NCBI RefSeq assembly: GCF_014640295.1
Contig: NZ_BMGR01000003.1
Coordinates: 370,175-434,174, forward strand
Direction of reading: 5' to 3'
Length of the DNA: 64,000 nt
Origin: Paenibacillus abyssi
GTDB lineage: Bacteria > Bacillota > Bacilli > Paenibacillales > Paenibacillaceae
Positions within the stretch are counted from its first letter, which is position 1, and each line of letters starts with the position of its first letter. Of this stretch, positions 54,162 through 61,202 are shown one piece after another. The position numbers and the translations under genes are program-made. Below the pieces are notes generated by a model. It was not told the origin of the DNA. It made no database searches and saw only the letters and a list, made by a program, of their open reading frames with translations.

Positions 54162-55118
54162 TTGAAACGGATAAAGATCTGGGCGATCCCTGCAGCCATC
54201 CTTTTACTCATGCTGCCGTTTGTTGTGCAAATGTTCGACAATGCGGACTTTTTACTGAGGATTGCTGTAATGATCGGCATTTATATCATTCTAACCCTAA
54301 GCTTAAACATCATTGTCGGGTACGCGGGTCAGTTTGCATTGGGTCATGCCGCCTTTTATGGCATCGGCGCCTACACCGCCGCACTTTTAATGGTGAACTA
54401 TGACGTATCATTTTGGTTGGCACTTCCCGCAGCTGCAATCGTCACAGGCTTTTTTGGATTTTTGCTCGGAACGCCTGTAATGCGGCTCAAAGGCGATTAT
54501 CTTGGAATCGTAACACTCGGTTTTGGCGAGATTGTCCGCCTGATTTTTGTTAACTGGATTGATCTGACGAACGGACCGATGGGGATACCGGGCATTCCTG
54601 CGCCTTCCTTAGGCAGTTACACGTTAGGCTCGAACATGGACTTTTATTATTTAGTGCTGGTTGTTACGGTCATCAGTGTACTTATCATCCGGCGTATCGT
54701 ACAATCCGGATTCGGCTTAAACCTGTTGACTGTGCGCGAAGATGAAATTGCTGCAGAGTCGATCGGAATCCGACCTATGAAATATAAACTTTTGGCATTT
54801 ACGATCGGCGCATTGTTCGCCGGTGTTGCCGGCGCGTTATTTGCCGTCACCGCAATGTTTGTAAGTCCAGATTCCTTCCAATACGTAGAGTCCGTCAATA
54901 TTTTGGCAATGGTCGTTCTAGGAGGTACAGCAAGCATTCCTGGATCGATTCTCGGCGCTACCATCCTTACGGTTGCTCCAGAGGCGCTTCGTTTTATCAG
55001 TGACTACCGCTTGATTCTGCTTGGTTTAATCATTGTCCTCATGATGGTCTACAAACCTTCGGGCTTCTGGGGAGAGAGCAAGCGGAAACGGAACTTTTTT
55101 GGGATGACGGGGAGGTAA
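54162..55118 (+). CDS. livM: Branched-chain-type ABC permease
   Basis: A 318-residue LivM-type permease: ILTLSLNIIVGYAGQFALGHAAFYGIGAYTAALL near the N-terminus, LGTPVMRLKGDYLGIVTLGFGEIVRLI, NLLTVREDEIAAESIGI and VVLGGTASIPGSILGATILT. TTG at 54162 with AGGTGG five bases before it is preferred to a GTG three codons earlier. It follows livH by nine bases and precedes livG by six. Confidence 0.92.
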   Translation: MKRIKIWAIPAAILLLMLPFVVQMFDNADFLLRIAVMIGIYIILTLSLNIIVGYAGQFALGHAAFYGIGAYTAALLMVNYDVSFWLALPAAAIVTGFFGFLLGTPVMRLKGDYLGIVTLGFGEIVRLIFVNWIDLTNGPMGIPGIPAPSLGSYTLGSNMDFYYLVLVVTVISVLIIRRIVQSGFGLNLLTVREDEIAAESIGIRPMKYKLLAFTIGALFAGVAGALFAVTAMFVSPDSFQYVESVNILAMVVLGGTASIPGSILGATILTVAPEALRFISDYRLILLGLIIVLMMVYKPSGFWGESKRKRNFFGMTGR

Positions 55119-55124
55119 AAAACC

Positions 55125-55895
55125 ATGACCACGGAAATATTGCGGCTGGATGAAGTGACAGTTAAGTTCGGCGGACTGGTTGCCGTCAATCAAGTCAGCT
55201 TCCATATGAATAAAGGGGAAATTCTAGCCTTGATCGGTCCTAACGGTGCGGGGAAAACAACCTTGTTCAACCTGTTAACCGGCATTTATACCCCTACATC
55301 GGGGGCTGTATTATATAAGCAGCAGGTCGTAAACAAGCTGAAGCCTTATAAGCGCGTTGAGATGGGAATTGCCAGAACGTTTCAGAACATCCGCCTAATC
55401 AAAAATTTGACGGTGCTCGAAAACGTGCTCGTTGCCCATCAAGGCTGCAATTCAGAATCGGTGTGGTCGTCGATATTCTTATCGAAGAAAACGAAAGAGA
55501 ATCGGCAGGCCGTAGTTAATGAATGCATGGAAGTATTGAAAATCGTCGGTCTGGAATCAAAGATCGATGAATTTGCCGGCAACCTGCCTTATGGCGAGCA
55601 GCGTTTGTTAGAAATTGCAAGGGCGATGGCGACCAAATGCCAGCTTCTTTTGCTTGATGAACCCGCTGCGGGCATGAATTCACAAGAAAAGAAGCAGCTG
55701 GTTGACGTTATTCGTTCCCTTTCACAGAAATATAATATTGAAATTTTGCTGATAGAGCACGACATTCGCATGGTCATGAGCATTGCTGACCGGATCGTTG
55801 TGCTGGATCACGGGAAAAAGATCACAGAAGGCATCGGTTCCGAAGTACAAAACAATCCGGAAGTCATCAAGGCCTATCTTGGGGAGGACATTTAA
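55125..55895 (+). CDS. livG: Branched-chain-type ABC ATPase
   Basis: A 256-residue ATPase with Walker A LIGPNGAGKTTLFNLLTGIY, the LivG-specific GIARTFQNIRLIKNLTVLENV, signature NLPYGEQRLLEIARAMAT (LSGGQ replaced by LPYGE, usual in LivG), Walker B LLLLDEPAAGMN and H-loop IEHDIRMVM. GGGGAGGT precedes the ATG. Only one base separates its stop from the ureohydrolase ATG. Confidence 0.94.
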   Translation: MTTEILRLDEVTVKFGGLVAVNQVSFHMNKGEILALIGPNGAGKTTLFNLLTGIYTPTSGAVLYKQQVVNKLKPYKRVEMGIARTFQNIRLIKNLTVLENVLVAHQGCNSESVWSSIFLSKKTKENRQAVVNECMEVLKIVGLESKIDEFAGNLPYGEQRLLEIARAMATKCQLLLLDEPAAGMNSQEKKQLVDVIRSLSQKYNIEILLIEHDIRMVMSIADRIVVLDHGKKITEGIGSEVQNNPEVIKAYLGEDI

Positions 55896-55896
55896 A

Positions 55897-56877
55897 ATGA
55901 GCGGTAATAACATCTATGGAAATACCCCTACTTTTTTGGGAGCGAAAAATATTAGCGCAGACAAAAATACTGAAGGCTTGGACGTATCGGTCTATGGCGT
56001 ACCTTGGGAAGGAGCGGTCACCTGGGGAGATTACACGGGTTGTGAATTAGCCCCTAAAGTGATACGTTTAGTAAGTGCAAGGTATACCGGCTATCTGCCG
56101 GAAATCGATCATCTGGACGTATTCGAGCATTTGAAGCTCGGGGATATGGGCGACATCGATATCGTGCCGGCGGACGTGGAAGAAACAATGAACCGCATTG
56201 AGAAATTTGCTTCACAGGTCTGGGATTCGGGTACCTTTGCAGTCGCTTTGGGCGGAGACCACGGCATTACGTTTCCGATCGTAAAAGCATTGGCGCAAAA
56301 AGTCGACGGCGAGGTTGGCATCATTCATTTAGATACGCATTATGATAACAAGCCGAATTTTGACGGCGACAAGTTTGCCCGCTGCTCACCGTTTGCCCGC
56401 TTGTATGAGCAAGAAGGCGTACGCAACGAAGCGATTGTGCATGCGGGAATTCACGGCCCAAGAAACCATCCGGATAACGGCCGCTTGGCTAACTCCGTTG
56501 GCGCGACAACAATTACGATCCGCGATATCCGCAAGAACGGTGATTTGCAGGCAATGGCGAAGCAAATGCATGACATTGCAAGCAAAAATACGGATGCGGT
56601 GTACCTGAGCATTTGTTCCGATGTAATGGACTATGCGTTTAATCCGGGAGGCCCTGCGGACGGTAACGGGCTCAGCTCATATGAGCTGCTCGAGCTGGTC
56701 TATGAAATTTGTAAGCTTGGTGTGGCTGGAATGGACTTTGTGGAAATTTATCCGCAGAGCGACCCGAACAAATTCTCGGCACACATTGCATCGACGATCG
56801 TACTCTATGCACTTGCTGGAGTCATTCATCACCGCCAAAATGCAAACACGGGAGAAAAGGAATATGTTAAAAATTGA
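55897..56877 (+). CDS. Ureohydrolase (agmatinase/arginase superfamily) with a Cys-for-Asp metal-ligand change
   Basis: A 326-residue member of the amidinohydrolase family that splits guanidino compounds into urea and an amine, or hydrolyses related amidines. Metal motifs: GGDHGITFP (His122), HLDTHYDNKP (Asp146, His148, Asp150) and SICSDVMDYAFNPGG, where relatives have SIDIDVLDPAFAPG. Thus Cys240 stands where the bridging metal-ligand Asp is expected, while Asp242 is kept. GGGGAGGA lies before the ATG. It lies between livG and livF, one base after the first and overlapping the second by 14 bases, so it is part of the transporter operon. Agmatinase, guanidinobutyrase and guanidine hydrolase activities are all possible; none is proven. 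Confidence 0.85.
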   Translation: MSGNNIYGNTPTFLGAKNISADKNTEGLDVSVYGVPWEGAVTWGDYTGCELAPKVIRLVSARYTGYLPEIDHLDVFEHLKLGDMGDIDIVPADVEETMNRIEKFASQVWDSGTFAVALGGDHGITFPIVKALAQKVDGEVGIIHLDTHYDNKPNFDGDKFARCSPFARLYEQEGVRNEAIVHAGIHGPRNHPDNGRLANSVGATTITIRDIRKNGDLQAMAKQMHDIASKNTDAVYLSICSDVMDYAFNPGGPADGNGLSSYELLELVYEICKLGVAGMDFVEIYPQSDPNKFSAHIASTIVLYALAGVIHHRQNANTGEKEYVKN

Positions 56878-57571
56878 GGGGTTAACCGTCCATTATGGCG
56901 TAATCCCGGCAATAAAAGATTTAAATATCGAAGTCCCGCAAGGGAAAGTCGTTTGTCTAATCGGAACTAACGGCTCCGGGAAGACAACGACCCTTAAAGG
57001 GGTTTCCGGGATTGTTAAAGCCAAGGCAGGCCGTATTCTTTTTGAAGGCAAAGACTTGACCAAGGTCGATCCGCATCAGATTGTCCATATGGGCATTTCC
57101 CAGGTTCCGGAGGGACGCGGCGTATTTCCGGATCTGACGGTATTGGAAAATTTACAGCTGGGCGCTTTTATCCGTAAAGACAAAAAAGCGATCAAGTCGG
57201 ATTTAGAGGAGATTTTCTCGCTATTCCCTAGGCTGGAAGAACGTAAGAACCAATTGTCGGGAACGCTCAGCGGCGGAGAGCAGCAAATGCTTGCTATGGG
57301 CCGCGCCCTGATGGCAAGGCCAAAGCTGCTGCTGCTTGATGAGCCTTCCATGGGACTTGCACCGATCATCGTCCAGGAAATATTTAAAATTGTCAGACGG
57401 ATTAATGAAGAAGGAACAACCGTCATGCTGGTTGAGCAAAATGCCAAAATGGCACTCTCCGTTGCACATTATGGTTACGTGCTGGAAACCGGTGAAATTG
57501 TTGCGCAGGGTACCGTCAATGAACTGAAAAATGACGATATGATTCGTAAAATTTATTTGGGTATCCATTAG
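56864..57571 (+). CDS. livF: Branched-chain-type ABC ATPase
   Basis: A 235-residue ATPase with Walker A LIGTNGSGKTTTLKGVSG, the LivF phrase ISQVPEGRGVFPDLTVLENLQLGAF, signature LSGGEQQMLAMGRALM, Walker B LLLLDEPSMGLAPIIV and a C-terminal VLETGEIVAQGTVNEL. The ATG lies inside the ureohydrolase gene (14-base overlap), so translation is probably coupled. Confidence 0.95.
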   Translation: MLKIEGLTVHYGVIPAIKDLNIEVPQGKVVCLIGTNGSGKTTTLKGVSGIVKAKAGRILFEGKDLTKVDPHQIVHMGISQVPEGRGVFPDLTVLENLQLGAFIRKDKKAIKSDLEEIFSLFPRLEERKNQLSGTLSGGEQQMLAMGRALMARPKLLLLDEPSMGLAPIIVQEIFKIVRRINEEGTTVMLVEQNAKMALSVAHYGYVLETGEIVAQGTVNELKNDDMIRKIYLGIH

Positions 57572-57582
57572 GAGGTATCGGT

Positions 57583-58068
57583 ATGGACGAGAAGAAGAGC
57601 CTGGAGCCCGCATCCATGTATGCGATTATGGCGCAATTGTTTGCCCACGTATCCAAAGCGGTCGTCGACCGTTTCGGTGAAGAGGGCAGGGAAGCCGTTA
57701 AGGAAGGCGTTCGTACATTCGGGGAGCAGCGCGGCCGCGACATCGCCCGTCGTGCAGCACTTGTAGACGAGCCTAATGGCATCGAGAACTACCTGCCTAA
57801 TTATGATATGGGACGCTCCGATCTTTTTGAGTACGAAACTACCATGCATCCGAAAGAAATCGAACAAACGTTTACCAAGTGCGCTTTCGCGGAGCAGTGG
57901 AAAAAGGATGGCATGGAAGAGTACGGCATCATGTACTGCGAGATGATTGACCCTGCGATTGCCAGAGGTTTCAATCCGAACTTTGAGGTTATTCATGACC
58001 AATATATTCTCAAAGAAGGAACCTGTCATTTCCGCTTCCAAATGAAAGATGAGAAGAAAGAAGAATAA
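57583..58068 (+). CDS. L-2-amino-thiazoline-4-carboxylate (ATC) hydrolase family protein
   Basis: A 161-residue soluble protein matching the ATC hydrolase family: GEEGREAVKEGVRTFGEQRGRDIARRAAL, a middle MGRSDLFEYETTMHPKEIEQTFTKCAFAEQW, and the C-terminal YGIMYCEMIDPAIARGFNPNFEVIHD and GTCHFRF. In Pseudomonas the family enzyme opens the thiazoline ring of L-ATC to a carbamoyl-cysteine. Here it follows livF by 11 bases (AGGAGGT before ATG) and precedes an M20 hydrolase, the same pairing as in the ATC-to-cysteine route, but in a different operon context. Conserved Cys and Asp residues are visible; true substrate unknown. Confidence 0.75.
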   Translation: MDEKKSLEPASMYAIMAQLFAHVSKAVVDRFGEEGREAVKEGVRTFGEQRGRDIARRAALVDEPNGIENYLPNYDMGRSDLFEYETTMHPKEIEQTFTKCAFAEQWKKDGMEEYGIMYCEMIDPAIARGFNPNFEVIHDQYILKEGTCHFRFQMKDEKKEE

Positions 58069-58094
58069 GAGGCCTTCGCCTCTTATTCTTCTTT
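58057..58094 (+). terminator. 17-pair perfect hairpin over the end of the ATC-hydrolase-like gene
   Basis: The stem AAAGAAGAATAAGAGGC, loop CTTC and exact complement overlap the last codons and stop of the gene; only a few T follow. A terminator or a processing/attenuation signal before the M20 gene. Confidence 0.7.
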
Positions 58095-58112
58095 TATAGA
58101 GGGGGAGAGAAA

Positions 58113-59348
58113 ATGATCCAAGGCGAGCGTTTATGGCATCGGTTAATGGAGCTGGGGGAAATCGGCAAGCAGGATAGCGGCGGCGTCACCAGGCTGTCAT
58201 TTACACCGGAAGATCGAAACGCCAAGGCTCTCACAGCTTCCTACATGAAGGAGGCCGGACTTGAGGTTCGCGAGGACGCTGTAGGGAATCTGATCGGGCG
58301 TAAAGAGGGCAGCAATCCTCAGCTGGCGCCCATCATAATCGGTTCTCATATCGATACCGTATATGACGGCGGCCGTTTTGACGGCGCACTCGGGGTGCTC
58401 AGCGGAATCGAAGTGCTGCAGTCTATTGGCGATAACGGGATAATCCTGCAGCGCTCGGTTGAGGTTGTCGCATTTACGGATGAAGAAGGAGCCCGGTTTG
58501 GCTTCGGGATGATCGGAAGCCGCGCGATGGCCGGCACGTTGAAGGCATCGGATCTTGCGCACTGCGATCAGGAGGGCGTGTCTATTCAAGAGGCGATGCT
58601 TCAGGACGGATTAAATCCCGCTGAGTTGAAAAAGGCTGCAAGCAGCGCGATCCATGCTTACCTAGAACTGCATATCGAGCAGGGGAAGGTGCTGGAATCG
58701 CAAGGAAAACAAGTTGGCATTGTAACCGGGATATCAGGTCCGCTCTGGATGAAGGTTACGCTTGAGGGAGAAGCAGGACATGCGGGAGCAACCCCAATGA
58801 GATTACGCCGCGATCCACTGGCGGTTGCCGCAGCATTAATGGTTGAGATTGAGCAGATTGCGAGTTCCTATCCGGGGACGGTAGCAACAGTCGGCAAGCT
58901 GCAGGTTTATCCGGGCGGAATTAATATCATCCCTTCCAAAGTGGAATTTTCGATTGATTTAAGAGATATCGATGCCGTTATACGGGATCAAGCAGAAGTA
59001 CGAATTCGCAAGGCAATCCAAACGACTTGCGAAGCACGGGAAATTTCGTGGGATGTTGAAGATTATCAGAGAGTTCCGCCTACGCCATGCTCGGAGGATT
59101 TGCAAGCTGTTATTACTGAAGCTTGTATACCTAGCGGTGTTGATCCGGTTTATTTGCCAAGCGGGGCAGGGCATGATGCAATGCAGTTCCGGGAAGTTTG
59201 TCCGATCGGAATGATCTTTGTCCGCTCGCGTGAGGGAATCAGCCATTCACCTTCGGAATGGAGTACTCAGGAGGACTGTGAAAAGGGTACAGAATTGCTG
59301 TATCACACTTTGCTCTTGTTGGATGGACGCACGGAATCATTTAACTGA
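58113..59348 (+). CDS. M20-family amidohydrolase (N-carbamoyl-L-amino-acid hydrolase / allantoate amidohydrolase type)
   Basis: A 411-residue binuclear-zinc enzyme. Metal residues: His79 and Asp90 (GSHIDTVYDGGRFDG), Glu124/Glu125 (TDEEGARF), His187 (LELHIEQGKVLE) and His378 (GISHSPSEW); the dimerisation lid lies about 210-325 (GEAGHAGATPMRLRRDP). The phrase YDGGRFDGALGVL is typical of HyuC/AllC/AmaB, which remove a carbamoyl group as CO2 and NH3. Together with the preceding ATC-hydrolase-like gene it mirrors the N-carbamoyl-cysteine route of Pseudomonas. GAGGGGGAGAG lies before the ATG. Confidence 0.88.
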   Translation: MIQGERLWHRLMELGEIGKQDSGGVTRLSFTPEDRNAKALTASYMKEAGLEVREDAVGNLIGRKEGSNPQLAPIIIGSHIDTVYDGGRFDGALGVLSGIEVLQSIGDNGIILQRSVEVVAFTDEEGARFGFGMIGSRAMAGTLKASDLAHCDQEGVSIQEAMLQDGLNPAELKKAASSAIHAYLELHIEQGKVLESQGKQVGIVTGISGPLWMKVTLEGEAGHAGATPMRLRRDPLAVAAALMVEIEQIASSYPGTVATVGKLQVYPGGINIIPSKVEFSIDLRDIDAVIRDQAEVRIRKAIQTTCEAREISWDVEDYQRVPPTPCSEDLQAVITEACIPSGVDPVYLPSGAGHDAMQFREVCPIGMIFVRSREGISHSPSEWSTQEDCEKGTELLYHTLLLLDGRTESFN

Positions 59349-59391
59349 AACTATTCATATAGAGATATAAATTTGGAGCGGAGAGAAACAG

Positions 59392-60033
59392 ATGCGGCAT
59401 CTATTTTCTTTTGTGTTTTTTATGGTGGGCGTATTTATCATTTCCGTCGGCAGCAGCCTGATGATACAGGCGGAGCTGGGCTTACCGCCCTGGGACGTGC
59501 TGCATATGGGGTTAACGGGAACTTATGGTCTTACCTTTGGAATCTGGTCACAAATCATGGGCCTTCTGCTCATTGCTCTAACGATGCTGATTACCCGCAA
59601 GCGGCCTGGAATCGGAACGGTTCTTAATATGTTCTTCCTCGGCTTTTGGATCGACCGGATTATGGAATGGGATATTATACCACAGTTTTACTCCTTTCCG
59701 TTATCGCTTGTCGAATTCATGCTCGGTGTCATGCTTACAGGCTTTGGCATCGGGATGTATCTGGCATCTGGACTCGGCGCAGGTCCCCGGGATGGCTTCA
59801 CGCTGGCTTGCGTGCAGTTATTTCGGGCGCGATTCGGCATCGTACGAACGGTAACTGAGCTTGTGGTATTGGGCGGCGGTACCTTGTTAGGGGGTCCTGT
59901 CTTTATTGGAACGGTTCTGTTCTCATTAACGATCGGATTTTTCTGCGACCGCTTTATCCCGTTCTGGAAAATCAGGCATGATCGCATCTACGACAAATTC
60001 TTTGCCGCTAAAAAAGTGGACCTCGGGGTATAA
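59392..60033 (+). CDS. YczE/YitT-type integral membrane protein
   Basis: A 213-residue protein with about five to six membrane helices, similar to Bacillus YczE/YyaS: a start like FVFFMVGVFIISVGSSLMIQAELGLPPWDVLHMGL, the repeat-like GFGIGMYLASGLGAGPRDGFTLA and a basic C-terminus. The function is unknown; relatives often lie next to transporters or MocR regulators. It follows the M20 gene by 43 bases with GGAGCGGAGAG before the ATG and is the last gene of the cluster, possibly an exporter or helper. Confidence 0.82.
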   Translation: MRHLFSFVFFMVGVFIISVGSSLMIQAELGLPPWDVLHMGLTGTYGLTFGIWSQIMGLLLIALTMLITRKRPGIGTVLNMFFLGFWIDRIMEWDIIPQFYSFPLSLVEFMLGVMLTGFGIGMYLASGLGAGPRDGFTLACVQLFRARFGIVRTVTELVVLGGGTLLGGPVFIGTVLFSLTIGFFCDRFIPFWKIRHDRIYDKFFAAKKVDLGV

Positions 60034-60061
60034 AAGGAATAAGGTTCTTTTACAAATAAGG

Positions 60062-60119
60062 CAAATAAAAATGACGTGCAGGTGGAGATGGTATCCATTT
60101 GTCACGTCATTTTTATTTG
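60062..60119. terminator. Bidirectional terminator
   Basis: 17-pair perfect stem (CAAATAAAAATGACGTG with its complement) and an inner TGGA/TCCA pair, between the convergent YczE-like and proC genes. Confidence 0.9.
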
Positions 60120-60197
60120 TTGAGTGAATGACAGCCAAAACCGTACAAATTGCAACAATATTTTTGATTGTATCGAGAAATATCGAACCGGATTTTA

Positions 60198-61025
60198 TCA
60201 GGCGTTCATTTTGCCCAATTCGACGGCTCTTTTAGTCGCAGCCTCGACGCATGCTTTCACTGTATCGTTCAAACTGTGTGACTGCAGCACATCCAAGCCG
60301 GCTAACGTTGTTCCGCCCGGAGAGCAGATCGCTTCCCGAAGTTCGGATGGTTCCTTGCCTGATTGCATGAGCATGCTCGTGGCGCCCAGCATCGTCTGCA
60401 GTACAAGCTCCTTCGCTAAACCTTCTTCCAATCCAACGCTTTTCGCTCCATCCAGCATCGCTTCCACGAAATAATAGAAAAATGCGGGGCCGCTTCCGGA
60501 AACAGCGGTGAGCGCATCCATGTTTTCTTCTGGAATCCGAAACACAGAGCCGATCGATTCGAAGATTTTCGAAGTCACTTCAATATGCTCCTCCTGCGCG
60601 GTTTTTCCACCGCATAGGCCGGTCGCCGATTGTCCGACAAGCGCGGACGTGTTCGGCATCGTACGGACGATCGGCGCTTCATGTCCGAGCAGCCCGGAGA
60701 TGGTTTCCGTTTTTATGCCTGCAGCAACGGAAACAACCACGTGATCTTTCGTCGTATATTCCCCGATTTCCTCTACTGTATTTTTGATATCCTTCGGTTT
60801 CATTGCGAGGATGAGGATATCAGCCTCTTGTATGTACCGGTATTTTAACGCGGGGTCGGCTTGGATGCCATGTGCATCGGCAAGCTGATTCAGGCGTACC
60901 GGATTAGACCGGTTCGTTGCGCTTATGGAATCGGGCTTGACGATCTGCATCTTCACCATTCCGGCGATGATCGCCTCTGCCATGGACCCTGCTCCTACAA
61001 AACATATTTTCTTATCTGACAACAT
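60198..61025 (-). CDS. proC: Pyrroline-5-carboxylate reductase
   Basis: Last step of proline synthesis (P5C plus NADPH to proline). The 275 residues start with the Rossmann fold KICFVGAGSMAEAIIAGM, followed by NRSNPVRL, LAMKPKDI, VVSVAAGIKTETISGLL, RTMPNTSALVGQSATGL and the diagnostic AVSGSGPAFFYYFVEAM...SPGGTTLAGL. The ATG at 61025 is preferred over a frame-consistent ATG 12 codons earlier because it gives the normal start and has GAGAAGGAT before it. Confidence 0.97.
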   Translation of the reverse strand: MLSDKKICFVGAGSMAEAIIAGMVKMQIVKPDSISATNRSNPVRLNQLADAHGIQADPALKYRYIQEADILILAMKPKDIKNTVEEIGEYTTKDHVVVSVAAGIKTETISGLLGHEAPIVRTMPNTSALVGQSATGLCGGKTAQEEHIEVTSKIFESIGSVFRIPEENMDALTAVSGSGPAFFYYFVEAMLDGAKSVGLEEGLAKELVLQTMLGATSMLMQSGKEPSELREAICSPGGTTLAGLDVLQSHSLNDTVKACVEAATKRAVELGKMNA

Positions 61026-61202
61026 ATCCTTCTCGACTCCTCTTCGATTAGCTACACCCATTATAACAAGTTTACAGATATATTTGAAATGAGATAAGTG
61101 TCAAAAAATTACATTTATTGCAAACAGGTTATGACAAACATTTTATGAATTCCGCTGTACATTTAGGGTGTTGTAACCATTATATTTAGGGAGGTAGGTT
61201 GG

